64,000 nt of DNA from Metallyticus violacea (GCA_030762175.1 CM060835.1:81463001-81527000), one strand, 5' to 3'; positions 12,834 to 24,900 are shown, counted from the stretch's first letter. Notes: generated from the letters alone by a model not told the origin. Translations and numbers: made by a program.

Positions 12834-12931
12834 GATGTATGTATGTATGTATGTATGTATGTATGTATGTATGTATGTATGTATGTATGTATGTATGTAT
12901 GTATGTATGTATGTATGTATGTATGTATGTA
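12834..12931. repeat. (ATGT)n microsatellite
   Basis: About 24 near-perfect tetranucleotide units. A plus-strand ORF of MYVC repeats across it is an artefact of the repeat. Confidence 0.97.
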
Positions 12932-13014
12932 CAACCTAGTTATGCTTAACAGAAGATATCGTTATTTTATTAAACAATTGTGGAGTATTCCGTATTTAAT
13001 GCACATTTCAGGAC

Positions 13015-14708
13015 ACATCAAAGAAAAAGTGAGTGAAAAACTTGAGATGAAGATGCTTGTCATTGTAAAGCAGAAATTGAAGGGCTTTTCGAAACTAAAT
13101 GTTGCACAGCAGCTTGATATAGCAGAAGGAACATTAAGAAAACGACTTAAACTGGCACATGCTCCATAACTTTATTGCATAAATAATTTACGATATTATA
13201 ATAACATTAACACGACAACAAACAGTTATAGCTTAAAAATATGATGAAAAACATGTTTCGCATCTTGCACGTGTTTAAATTATTTACGGGGTTTCGGGGT
13301 ATGAAAGAACGTTTTGCTGCAGTGTTCACTGAAAAGCGGGATTGGCAGAGCATTGCAGCATTCTTGACGCTCACTTGTTTTACGAAGATTGGCATTTCAG
13401 TTTGCTGACATTAACAAAATATCTCATCCATTTAACAAGGAAAGTGCCTTAGCTGGTAGAGAATGGGCACTTAAATTTATGAAACAGTACAAACGTTCAC
13501 TCCGTGTTCCCACAAAAACTCGTGTATAGATTTTAATAAGCCCAAGTTTCCTTATTTTATAACCTTGAGCAGATGATGGATAAATGCAATTCTGTCCATC
13601 ACGAGTTTATAATATGGATGAGTCAGGAGTTAGTACTGTTCCTAATAACACTCTCAACGTTGTTCTCACCTACTGGAAATAGTTTCTGTAAAAAGATGAA
13701 ATTTAACAAATGCTTGTGCAGTCAGTGCCAGTGGAAATGAAGTTACCCCCACCGTAATATTTGTTAGAAAGAGAGCTTATGTATGGAGCTCCACCAGGTG
13801 CAATCAAACAGTGGATACGCCAATAGTGATTTATTTTTTGAAAGACTAAAGCATTTTCAGAAGCATGTTAAGCGGAAGCATTAAGAACGTAATAACCACA
13901 CAGCGCATATAAACCTGCAAACAATAATGTTCTGCGACAGAATGGGATTTCATCTTCTATTTCTCCCCGTACCTCACATAAGTTACAGCCTGTACACAGA
14001 TCATATTCAAGTCATTAAATGATCTGTATTCTGCAATGTGTGACAAATGGTTACAAATTAGTCTAAAGCAATTTCAAATTCAAGAGTTATTTTGTGAAGC
14101 CTATGACAAATGCGCTACAATTGAGAAAGGAATTAAAGGATTTAAGGAGTGTGGGATATATCCAGTGAATAGGCACATATTTTAAGAGGAAGATTTTCTG
14201 CCCAGTTTGGTCACAGTTCTAGGACCCTCAGCTGTTATCAGAGAAGAGGCAGCAGACAGTGAAAGGCAGTTTCCAGTTGTCAGGGATGAAATTTCCGATG
14301 GGACTGTAGAACCTTCCATTCAATGAAATGACTATTCATCCAAAACCATTTTTAAGGCCAAGAAAGTTATTCCTTTACTAAAAAAGAAAGACAAACAACA
14401 AAGATGTCAAAGGTCAGAAATGCTGACCAGCTCACCCTTTAAAAGGAACTTGGAAATTAATCATCCAGTGCCTCAAACCGGGTCAAGAATGACATAACCA
14501 TATGAGGCTCAAAAAACAAATGTCATTCACCAACACCTAAAGTTTCAACTTCAACTAAGGGAGACAAAATGCACTTTCCAGGATGCGAAGATGAGTATGT
14601 TGAACCACCAGGAGAGAACTGGATTCATTACCAAAAGTGTGGGGAATGGTGGCACAAAGCCTGTTCCAATCATGAGGGAGGCGACAAATTTCTCTGTGAC
14701 TACTGTTA
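13015..14708 (+). pseudogene. Pogo-like DDE_1 transposase pseudogene with C-terminal zinc finger
   Basis: Ordered homology is visible in shifting frames. An N-terminal psq-like helix-turn-helix (NVAQQLDIAEGTLRKRL, about 13095-13150) comes first. A HTH_CENPB-like part (HPFNKESALAGREWALKFMK) follows, then the start of the DDE core (NMDESGVSTVPNNT, about 13610). A segment near 14130 reads IKGFKECGIYPVNRHIF followed by EEDFLPS, typical of pogo/Jerky-type C-termini. Last is a PHD-like Cys/His finger (HYQKCGEWWHKACSNHEGG ... LCDYC) ending at TAA 14706-14708. Frameshifts and stops interrupt it throughout. Terminal inverted repeats were not identified. Confidence 0.75.
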
Positions 14709-17319
14709 AAAATGACTAAGACTATGAGAAAGTCCCCATCTTTTCTTCATTCAAACTGTTTTTATATTGGGTTACTATGTTCCTATTATTTTTTTAGATT
14801 AATGATGTTTAATACAAGTCAGACTATAGACTATAGACTATTCATATATAATTAATAAATACATAGCAATAAACAGCAAAATCAAATATTTGTGATTTCT
14901 GCGTACTTTTACCCCACATCATGCGTACTTTTGCCCCACGTACGGACAAAAGCTCGTATTTTTCACATTTAATGAAACATTTCTAAAATATTCTTTTGAG
15001 TGGAAAGATATATTTTAACCGCTGTTTTTGGTAAAATATAGAATGAAGATTTCATAATAAATAATTCACAAATATCAATGAAACATGTGCCAATGGAGAG
15101 GTAAGTGCACACTCTTGCCCCGGTTGCTCTTGGGGACAGGAAATTTGAAGAAAGACTCCAGCTATCGAAGGATACAGTGCGAGACTATTAAATGAAATGA
15201 CTAAGAGGTTAAAGTTTCCTATTAACCGCAATCACTCATGAATAAAATTTTGCATTTCATGGCTCACACTGTTTTAACAAATAGCGATTAATTTATTTAT
15301 TTGGTGATTAGATCTCACCTGGTGTCATGTTGAAACGCTTGGTTAAACCATTCTCCTTTTTCCTTAAAGAGCATGCGTTTTCTTTTCCGGGCATTTCCCC
15401 TGTAATACACAGCAACCCATGCTTCACTGAATAAAGTCGAGACTACAATAGCGCCACACACAGAGTTTTGTTGGAACTAATGAGTAGGAATTTGAACTAG
15501 ATTTTGAGCGATCATACATTATTCTGCTATATTGCAAAATTCATCTTTCCGACTGAAATCTGGGAGCATTAAAGGAGAAAACACTCTGATGTTTCTGCAC
15601 TCACAGCCAGCTAATATTAACGATACAAACATCAAGATGGTTCAGCAAATTGCAGCCAAAAACCAGCACAAGTTTTGTGGCAGAAGTCACAGTATGATCT
15701 TTGCATTATACAATACCGCCAACTTGAGGAGGACAAATATCCTCAATTTGAAAAGTTCCCTTTTATCTAAAAAATGTCCCCTTTTCTCAAAATTGAACCT
15801 GAAACAGAAAAACAAATTACATTCTCGAATTTAGCAGGAAAAGTGCATTCAAAAACACCCATAAAGTTCCAGGTAAGTAAAACTGTATAACGCAGTGGAA
15901 TTTTTAAACACTTTAAGCACTTATCTTTAATTAATTCATACCTATTGGTAAACAAAAAATTCCACATGGTGTCCGGGATTAAAGAATAGCAGCCCATGCA
16001 GTGCCTGAGGATATTGCTGGGTTACCTAGTTCCGCGGAGTCCTGAATGCGGATTTCCGATCTTCCAGGTTGGGAGTTGGGCTCTAGATCAGCGCCCTGGG
16101 TCGTAAAATTTTATCGCTAAAAATTCTCAAGTATACACCTGATGAATTAAAGGATATCGACTAAGGACTAAGGATACTTTAATAATTCAAACTTGGAGTG
16201 TTAGGACATTATTAAGGTCGGGAAATATACAGGAGTTAGCTTAACAGATAGCTAAAGCAAAAAATGAAACAGTGGAATAACAAGATGGAGTAATAGTAGT
16301 TTAATTAATGAACAGTATCTTATATTACTTTATTTTGATACAGAAAGCAGTACAGGACAGGCAGGTACTGATTCTCAGTAATGAAGAAAACGCGAAATCA
16401 TGATTTTGTGTCGTACGATGAAAGTATAAGTAAATTACGCGTCAGGGACAAATATAATAACTTGTAGTTATGTCCCAACAGAGGAAATGAAATATTCTAT
16501 GTTGAATTATAGAAAGTGTTTCCTTAAGTGACACTCAAATAACTAGGACCCGCATTCTTAGGTTTTTAATTATTTTGTTCCTTGCTAGCTAACTGTGTTA
16601 TTTTACATAATTATCCGTTTCTTTATCATGGGGGTCACATAGTTGAATCTTATGGAATCTAAAATGGATAAAACTATCGTTTAAAAATAAATTAAATTTA
16701 AATGAATATTAAATGTAATATATTTTAAATTATTGAATATGATTTAATTTACGATAAATTTACCTTTAAAACATTAGCCAACAATGTGAATCTTGATAAA
16801 CTTCAAAGATAAATCACTGCATTTCATTTTGTATCATTGTCTCATGTAGTGTTAAAATCATTTTCAAAATTAAGTTATTGTAGAATGAAACTGAATTTAA
16901 TTTCGTAATACCGTACAACGCTATTTTTCTCAAATAATATCCAACACACGTTTTTGTTTCTTTATTGTCAGTCACGTTCTGTTAAAGAAAACTGTCGGAT
17001 GTAACTCTTATTTAAAAGCAAACTGAATTAATTATTAAGAAGTTTACACTTCCAGTATATTAACAGATACAGCAACATGCCAAACGTTGGTTGATTAGTG
17101 GATTAGTAACGTTCCCAATTTTACCACAAATAGCATTTTGTATTTTGCCAGGTGTGCCAAAATCAAGTGACCAAACATACCATAAAGAGTCTGCAGGGCA
17201 GGTCAGCAGCACTGAGAGGAAACAGAGGATCCAGTTCCAACCACTATTTCAGGTTTTTCTGGCTCTTTATAAGACGAGTTTAGCTCTCGTTTATGTGAGG
17301 CGTTAATATAAGCAAACGT
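14709..17319. other. Mostly unannotated; possible distal pieces of repeats
   Basis: A 100-codon plus-strand ORF at 15532-15834 has no recognisable domain. A GC-richer block at 15965-16110 looks repeat-like but could not be assigned. The stretch 17090-17310 might be the degenerate N-terminal part of the hAT element that follows. Confidence 0.35.
16402..16470. repeat. Dispersed repeat, copy 2 (partner at 9.83 kb)
   Basis: It shares GATTTTGTGTCGTAC, AAGTAAATTACGCGTC and GACAAATATAATA with 9834-9913 in the same orientation. Confidence 0.7.
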
Positions 17320-18560
17320 GTCAGTATTCAATTAACTTCTTCAAGACATCAGTGACCGAAAGATACAAATCAATCTTAATCTTAAAGGAAAAGAATTTGC
17401 ACAACTATACGAGAAAAAGATTAAAGAACAACTGATGAGACCACAGACAGTTGTGGTTACTTCAATGCTGAAGTTATGGTGGCTAAGTTAGACCCCACAG
17501 AACCTGATAAACTCCGTCTCATATTATATAAGATGCTAAACAAAACAAACCACAGCAGCGTCAGAGACGCTTTTCACAAACTTTGGCCATCAAAACCGTC
17601 ATGAGAATTTTCTACTGCTTGTGACCGACATGATCAAGGCGGGAGAGACATTGAACATTTTGTACCTAACATGCTGCATATCACCTGCCTTTCTCGCAGC
17701 TTATACTCATTGGCTGAAGAGGACAGGGACAAATTCTCAGAAGTGAACATTTCATCTGTGACGAAAGCTCTCAGTCGCGTTTACTTTTCAAAGAAATGTT
17801 ACCACAAACATCTCTACCACTAGAACTTATCATCACCATCGACTCTATCGCCACGGGTGACCGAAATCGTTGAGGCGCGGACTCGTGAGCAGAAGTTCTG
17901 GGGTTCAAATCCTGTCTGGACCATCCTTCCTGACATTTTTTTTTTTTTTCAGATTTTCCTCAGTCCTCATAAATGGCAAATGCCGGGCAGGTACCCTAAA
18001 CTTAGGCCTGGAACGTTTCCTTCCTTTAAAACAATCCTTTCCCAATTAATCAATTGAACTCGTGTATCATCAACCGTCTGTGGTGCAAACAAACGTTAAA
18101 CACCACTGAAAAAAAAAAAAATCTACTACACCAACTATTTGGAAGAGATCAAGATGTTTGTATATTTTTTGTTATTTTTTTGCTACAGGTTTAACTGCAT
18201 GTTATACTTGTTGAATATTTTATTATGCAAGAGTGTTGTAGACCTGTTTGACGTCAACGAAGCAGCCTGCATAGCAATAAGTGATGTTTTTCTTATAATA
18301 GGAGTAACATTACTTCCCTTGCCTTTAAATCTGCATCTTTTGTACTAAAATATGCAATGGAAATCGTTGACACAATCTCAAAGAAAAAAATCGCAGAATC
18401 AGTGGGTGAGCTGTTTTTTGAAGCCCACCAAGATTCTGCAGCGAAACCCAGGGCTTGCAGCGATGAAAAATGTATCTGGTGTTCTTCAGGGGGAACAGAT
18501 TGCAGACCATTTACCGTAGGAACCGACAGCAGTGGCTTCATTGAAATTATACTGTGAGAG
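17320..18560 (+). pseudogene. hAT transposase pseudogene, split by a SINE
   Basis: Before the SINE, one frame contains VPNMLHITCLSRSLYSLAEE followed by RDKFSEVN. This corresponds to the hAT core pattern (P)xxxHxxCLAHxLHRxAEE. After the SINE the sequence resumes with YYTNYLEEIK, then VVDLFDVNEAACIAISDVF, then KNPGLAAMKNVSGVLQGEQ. These match the order of BED-type insect hAT transposases. Stops and frame changes are frequent. The upstream DETTD box and the C-terminal dimerisation region are not clear. The remnant at 32.8-33.7 kb appears to be a related copy. Confidence 0.6.
17849..18120 (+). mobile_element. tRNA-derived SINE, family B, full length
   Basis: The A-box-like head (GTGACCGAAATCGTTGAGGC) and B-box (GGGGTTCAAATCCT) are followed by the body words CAGTCCTCATAAATGGCAAA and GGAACGTTTCCTTCC. 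The tail is CGTTAAACACCACTG with a terminal A run. It interrupts the hAT remnant, so it is younger than that element. Confidence 0.88.
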
Positions 18561-19040
18561 AGAATGTTTTATTACTATAATAATGTTTTAAAGACAACTT
18601 AAAGAGTTTCATAATAGCAATGTATCTAATAGTACAGTGCAAGAGTAACCTAAATAACTGAAAAATGTTCTAGTTGAGTTTGGTTAACTGAAAAATATTC
18701 TAGTTAAGTTTAATACTTTACAACTTGACGAATAAAAAAGCGTTTAAAACTTTTAAAAAATTCAGTACTTTAACACTTTTTAAAAATTCAGTGCCATAAC
18801 ATTATAATGACTTGGAAATTTTAAGTGTTCATGCAGTTTTGTGTTTCAGAACAATGGAAAATACAAGTAAAATTAATTTAAAATAAATTAATATTACCAC
18901 ATGTATGTTTCAATGTGTTTATTCTACTTTAGCTAAAAGAAACGTAAAAAAACTAACTTAAAAGCGTTAAAAAGTAAAAAAAAAAAAAAAAATTCTTCTC
19001 ACATAAAAATTATTTTAGGGTTTATAAAAATCTAAAAATC

Positions 19041-21612
19041 TGGGCCCTGCTAGCAGCATTAGGTGACTTAAATGCAAAACTAGGAAACGAAGATCTGTAC
19101 AGAAACAGAACAGGCAAATTTACTTTACTTGAACAAACAATCAAACAGAATTGGGAAATAATGATGCCAATTTGCAACAATTAATGCTATGGTAGTTATG
19201 AGTACACAATTTTAACATAAAAAATACGCAAAGGAACATGAAAATCACCGGGTCATAACACAATTGTTAAAATTGACCATATACTAATAAATGATAAAAA
19301 AAATCTAATAGAGAACGTAAGGTCATTGAGAGGGTCAAATAATGATTTTGGTCTCTTTTTAGTTTAAGTTGTTTTGAAACAAACACTGTCAGCAATTTAC
19401 AAAAAGAATTAAACTCGAATTAATAAATGGAATAAAGATAATCTGCAAAATCTGGCGAAGCAGGTTCTACATGGGAAACTTAAAACTATTGAAGAAAAAG
19501 AACGCATTAATGAATAATGAACATGAATGCATACAGGAATCAAAGAAGCAGCCAACAACACAATTTAAAACAGAAGAAAGCATTACTAAATGAATGGTGG
19601 AATGAAGACTATAGAAGAATAATACAAAAAAATGAAGCAAAACAAAAATGCACTACAAGTGAAAACAAGAGTTAGTCAAGAGAATACAATAAAAAATAAG
19701 AAGAAGCCAACACGATATGCAGAGACAAGAAAAAGAAATGACTAGGTGGAAAATGATTCTAATAGAATAAAATTATAAGAAGAACGAGTGAATCAAGGAA
19801 TTATATTAAAGGAATACAAGATTTTACTAAAAACCAAAGTACATTACTATGATATACAAAAATCCCAACTATTAAGAATGTGGAAAGACAGTTTTAATAG
19901 AATGTTTAATAGCAACATTATATTAAGTAACCCTGGGGCTGAGGATTTAACAGAACCACCAGCATGGAACGAAATAAATTATGTAATACAAAATTTAAAC
20001 AGGAACAAATCTGCTGAATTGGACAATATCTTCAAAATTAATTAAATATTGAGGACGAAAAATTGTATGAGTTTATCTTAAAAATTTGGGAAGAAGAAGA
20101 ACTACCGTCAGACTGAAATGAGGGAATTGTATGTCCTGTGTTTAGAAAAGGTGATAGACTTATATGTGATCATTATAGACAATCGTGCTATTGAATATAT
20201 GCAACTCTCTTAATTAACAGATTAGCAGAATATGCACAAAACAAATTAAATGATGTACAAGCAGGGTTTAGGCCAAACAGATTAACAATATAAGCCAAAT
20301 ATTTCAGATGAATATAATATTAATTTGTATATCTTTGCTGATTACTCACGTGCTTTCGATTCAGCATATAGAAATAAAACAATAGATTGCTTATAGTTAT
20401 ATAAAATTGCAAATAAACTATTAAGATCAATTGTGTTATTATTATCTAATAAATAGGCAAACATTAAGATTAACAATAATATTAGCGAGGAATTGAAAAT
20501 CGAGCCAGTTGTCAAACAAGGAGATTCATTATCTGCTATCTTGTTTTGCGTGATAATAGTACTGTGTTAAGTCAATTAGATTTAAGAAGTAATATATCCA
20601 CAAGACTGAAACAAAGCTTGGCTTATGCGAACTATTAGAACTAAAAAATCGTTGATTGAAGCATTTGAGCAACTAAAAGAGGAGTCAATCAAACGTGAAC
20701 TAATAGTAAACACGCAGAAAACGAAACGTGTAACAAAAGTAATCCAGTTAGCATATGCATAAATGGAAGTTATTATCCCATAAATATCATTGTTCAATAG
20801 CAAACAATAGTAGTAGAAGAAGAAATCAAAGCAATTAGTAAACAGAGCATATTATGGAAACTTAGATCTATTCAAAAGTGCTAAACCGAGGTTAAAGCGG
20901 GTCATCGACAAGTTCCTCCGCATTCGGGTAACATGCACCGCATAGGAGAAAGTTGTTACTCATACATTTCTGATATTGCTTCCTTCCTTATAAACCGGTT
21001 TTTAGCAGATAATCCGCCCACAATTGCTAAGGTTCGACGGAGTGGTTAAGTGAACACAATAACTATACTCTAGGCTCGTCGGTGCTGCCATCCGAATTCA
21101 TTTCCCTAGTGGAAATCTCGGCTACACAAATGACTACAAAGCGATTTCTCGATTACCCTTTATAACACAGTAATTAGACCTATAATGACTTATGTATGTA
21201 AAATGTGGATATTGAAAGAAAAAGTTTTTGGTATTTAAAAGGATGTTACGGAGGAAAATATAGGGACCAATTAAGGAGATAAATTGTAGTACACGACAAA
21301 ACAAGAGTTATATGTATTAAATAAAAACTGAAGATATTATTAGTTTTAATATGTCTAAAAATGTATATGGTTTGGTTATTATGAGAATGCTAAAAGAAAG
21401 ATTACATAAGTAAATACAACTGGAAACCAATAAGAATAAGAGCACGAGGAAGACCTAGAAATAGATGGGAGAATAGCATAATGAAATACTTAAAAGGAAA
21501 TAAAAAATGTGTACATGATAAAAGTAAATGGTGGAAAATTGTTGAGAAGACTAAACTTTCAAAATAAGCATGTAGCCCCTGATAAGATGTACTTAGAAAC
21601 GCCATTACTTAA
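19041..21612 (+). pseudogene. RTE-like LINE remnant (endonuclease plus reverse transcriptase)
   Basis: The ordered pieces are as follows. An APE-type endonuclease segment LGDLNAKLGNEDLYRNRTGK (about 19059) is followed by KIDHILIND and NVRSLRGSNNDF. An RT segment around 20.1-20.3 kb contains FRKGDRLICDHYR and LINRLAEYA, then QAGFRPNR. C-terminal parts read RPIMTYVCKMWILKEKV (about 21.17 kb), IYGPIKE, and GRPRNRW with KWWKIVEKTKL (about 21.45-21.55 kb). This order is that of RTE-like LINEs often annotated as craniofacial development protein 2-like. Stops are abundant. The catalytic YADD-equivalent near 20.62 kb is degraded. A block of about 240 bp at 20886-21125 does not belong to the LINE. Confidence 0.75.
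20886..21125. other. Unidentified insert inside the LINE
   Basis: The sequence is richer in GC than the LINE around it, with words such as GACAAGTTCCTCCGCATTCG and TAGGCTCGTCGGTGCTGCC. It separates LINE segments that should be adjacent (SLFKS-like and LYNTVIRP-like). It has no visible tRNA boxes, poly(A) or ORF. It may be a non-autonomous element. Confidence 0.5.
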
Positions 21613-21740
21613 CTTAATTATTAAAATTCTTAAATGTTTTTAATTATTATTTTTAATTATTTTTTAATTATTTTAATTATGTTTATATTTTATATAAATT
21701 TCTTAAAAATTCACACTTGTACTTTTTTCCATTATCATTT

Positions 21741-21935
21741 TTCTGCGGCAGTAGAGAAAGCTGAAGGTAGTATGACTTCAACAAATGTAGGCGGAGAATT
21801 GCCTACTCCAGGACATCAGCATGTTGAACATTGGCATGTTAGCTCAGTTGGTGGAGCGTCAAACTATGAAAGGAAAGGCTGTTGGTTCAATCCCTCACGG
21901 GACAACCTTCTCTCTCTCTCTTGTAATCTTCATAA
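21741..21935 (+). mobile_element. tRNA-like SINE, family C, plus copy
   Basis: An A-box-like TAGCTCAGTTGGTGGAGCG and a B-box-like GGTTCAATCCC are followed by CT-rich sequence. The upstream part reads GCGGCAGTAGAGAAAGC and CCTACTCCAGGACATC. The whole is repeated in inverted orientation at 22204-22415. Confidence 0.65.
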
Positions 21936-22016
21936 TTTGTCCACACTTGTTTAAAAGAATAAATGTTACTTTTTATATATGTTGCTTTTAGGAAGGACAA
22001 CGCATAGGTTGCAATT

Positions 22017-22034
22017 TTAGGTTAGGTTAGGTTA
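22017..22034. repeat. Interstitial (TTAGG)3 telomere-type tract
   Basis: Three TTAGG units followed by TTAA. TTAGG is the ancestral arthropod telomere repeat. A reverse-complement counterpart lies at 46782-46796. Confidence 0.8.
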
Positions 22035-22203
22035 ATTTAAACAAAAAAAAAAAATACATGCAATACTCACAGTGTTAAAAGCGTATACCTTTATCATTTT
22101 GGCTGCGGTTCTAGTCCTACTTCTACCGCTGCCGTTCGGGACTGCGGCATACTGCTTTCTACAGGTAGCACAGCGGGAGTCAAAGTAGTAGACGGGAGTA
22201 TAG

Positions 22204-22415
22204 TGGTGTTAGTCTTGCATCACCAACAGGACTACAAGAGAAAGAAAGAGAGAGAAAAACGGTTGTCAGTGAGGGATCGAATCCACAACCTTTTCTTGCA
22301 AAGCTCCGTTCAACTAAGCTATATGCTGATATGTGATATGTAGATGTCCTGGAGTGGCTAATTAATTATCGGCCTTCATCTGTTGATGTTACTACCATCG
22401 GCTTTCTCCGCTGCC
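22204..22415 (-). mobile_element. tRNA-like SINE, family C, inverted copy
   Basis: Its reverse complement reads GCGGAGAAAGCCGATGGTAG, CCACTCCAGGACATC, then TAGCTTAGTTGAACGGAGC (A-box-like) and GATTCGATCCCTCACTGAC (B-box-like), with a TCTCTCTTTC body. It is the same element as 21741-21935, facing it across about 270 bp. Confidence 0.65.
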
Positions 22416-22459
22416 TCTCGGAACTGGAGCACCAAGACGCGGCTATCTGTACGGTTAAG

Positions 22460-22830
22460 TGATTCAGGGGAGGTGAGGTTTGGAAGTAGGCGAGCTCCCT
22501 TCCTTTGTTTCCAGATAGAACACCCCGACCCGAGCGAAGTTCCTCTCCAAGAACCTCGAGTCTCTCAGAATGGTCTCTTCCGAGGCAGGAATCTTTTCTA
22601 AGAGTAAGTCACTGACACGCCAAACACGGCACCAGTTCATTGGATCTCCTGCAACAGAATGAAATGAGTTGAAAAGCAGATGATTTGTGAAAAGGAAAGA
22701 TCCATCACATCCGCCTAAGTGACCAGGATAAATTACGAAAAATCCCAAGATCAGAATGGCTGACATTTCTTTGGAATTTGAACCCGGGATTTTCTGAATG
22801 TGAGTCCCTAAGTCACCCCGCGGGTCGGTA
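22460..22830 (-). mobile_element. tRNA-like SINE, family E (putative)
   Basis: On the minus strand an A-box-like GGTGACTTAGGGACTCAC and a B-box-like GGGTTCAAATTCC are followed by a roughly 300-bp body containing CCTGGTCACTTAGGCGGATG and TGATGGATC. A 100-codon minus-strand ORF crosses it but shows no domain. Only one copy is seen here, so the assignment rests on the pol III boxes. Confidence 0.45.
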
Positions 22831-22839
22831 GTGGTGTTT

Positions 22840-24779
22840 TACAGCTCGTGATGATGGTTTATTCTCTAATTACAGTAATTGAAATGCTTCTTTACTTTTG
22901 ATTATGACAGTGAAGGTAATTAATTTATGTTTGTAGTGGTTAATAATTGCGTATTTTTTTTTTTTTCTGATTGTAGTGCTGCTGATAATTTTGATCTTTT
23001 ATGCCAATGACCTAGATTAGATAATTATTATTTTTAACAGTGATAAGTAAAATGAGGCAGAAGTGTGTGCTATACGAAAACAAGCATTAGTTTTGGCAAT
23101 AGTTATTCAGTAAATTATGTTTAGCGTGAATAACTTCGCATTTTGTGTTGCGTCACAAAACAATTGACTAACATGCACAAAGTTCATACAGGGCGTTGTA
23201 ACAATAACATCGTTCTTCACATCCATAAATGCATGTAAGCTCTTCTTAGTTTAACCGTAGTACTAGATGCTAAGCTGAGAACAAAGTCTTTAGATACCAG
23301 CATTTCTCAAACAAGTGGCCCATTAAGATTCTCCAAAATCTACATGTAGCTTGAACATTATAAAATCGAGCATTAGTGTGGGAAATATGGGGTAAAACAA
23401 TTTAATATTAATTGCAGATCTCTCTGTATTGTTAAGAATCACAAATATACCGGATTTCCGCTGCAAACGTTTCCGTTAGTGAAAACGTTTCATAATTACT
23501 GTGTTTATGAAGTATGAACATTCCTTACAGAACGCACACACATCTTTAAACATAATCCAAAAATGTTACATTTCTTCAGGATTGTCCGTTTCAGTTAATA
23601 GGATAAAGATGATACAAACTGAGCTGTAAAACATAAATAGATTATATACATAGATCTTGGCATTTGTCAGTTATTCAAAAAACAAAATTGTGTGTTCTTC
23701 TATTAATTTTAATATAATATAAAATGAAGGAATTGTATAGATAATAAGCTTCCTTTTGAAAGTGTCAGCAAAGCATTTTCAGTTGAAAAAGTAGTCCCAC
23801 TTGAAAATAATTTGAAGTACGCTGGTCTATATGAATGAAAAGTATGTGGGATTTCGAAAGTACCCAAGGATATTTAAAGCCACAAGCAATAAAATGAATT
23901 TGTTTTACTCTTTTGCTGCTGATTTTAAATAAAATCGTAGTCATTATATAGCGACACTGTTTCACCATGACCATAGGACGTTTAAGGTTGCCATAAGATG
24001 TAACAATATTCTCCGCTCCAGTTATATTCCATAGGAACCTGGATGAGAAACCGCTTTCCTGAAAAAGAGAAAGATACATTATTAGACATTTTATTTTATA
24101 AACGTTCTTTTTATCCATTATAAACTTTGAATTGCCCTTTTAGAGCTGCTGGAAACAAAAGCATGGCTTCACGCTGCTATTAAGCTCATTGTATCAGTTC
24201 AAGAGTGACGAACGCCGAGGTTTATGAACTCAGCGCGGCCACTCCTGGACTAGTTTGTTCTTATAACGTGAATAACATGGAAATAAAACAAACACCACCA
24301 CAATCTTAAATATAATTTAATTTCCCATATCGGTGCATACTAAAAATAATTCTTTCGAACAAATTCTCCTTACCTAGAATCAAATCTGGACCAACTTGAG
24401 TTCTAAGCTATGGTGGTAATTTGAATAAAAAGACAATTTTATTTCCTATCGCGCTTTCTCTATGCCTTTCTTTAATCTTTCATTTTTCTTTCTATACATT
24501 TAAAACGAGACAAACACTTTAAAGTTTTAAACAAATTATTCAAAAGTATTTTTGTTAAAATAATGTACATCTCGTTTTAGTTTTTATGTAAGAAGTATAG
24601 TAAATCAGATTGATTACGAAAGTGATTTGCTAAACTTGTTCGAAAACATAACATTAAAAGTATTTCTAATTGTTAGCATCTAGTAATTTCTAAGGTTCTA
24701 CTGACATTTTAGCGACATGGAGATTTCTCTTGTAACAACAATATATATAATGTAACTAAAATAACAATAACTAGATAAG
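22840..24779. other. Unannotated AT-rich DNA
   Basis: No recognisable gene or repeat. A 117-codon minus-strand ORF at 23765-24118 has no motif and AT-driven composition. Confidence 0.5.
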
Positions 24780-24900
24780 CATAAAAGGGGCAAAACACTT
24801 AGAAAGTCACAAATGTATCCGGCTTAACCTGACCGGGATTCGAACTCAGGACTTTCGGATTAATGGTCGCAAACTATGCTAGACCACGGAGTCAGCTATG
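24780..24900 (-). mobile_element. tRNA-like SINE head, family D (putative)
   Basis: On the minus strand CTGACTCCGTGGTCTAGC (A-box region) and GAGTTCGAATCCCGG (B-box) lie at tRNA-like spacing. The anticodon-arm region is degenerate, so this is not a functional tRNA. The body extends to lower coordinates for an unknown distance. Confidence 0.55.

Noticed and set aside
12828..13169. 113-codon ORF beginning with MYVC repeats
   Set aside because: The first third is the (ATGT)n microsatellite. Only the part after about 13015 is real transposase homology.
15532..15834. 100-codon ORF
   Set aside because: No recognisable motif or repeat partner. Composition does not distinguish it from chance.
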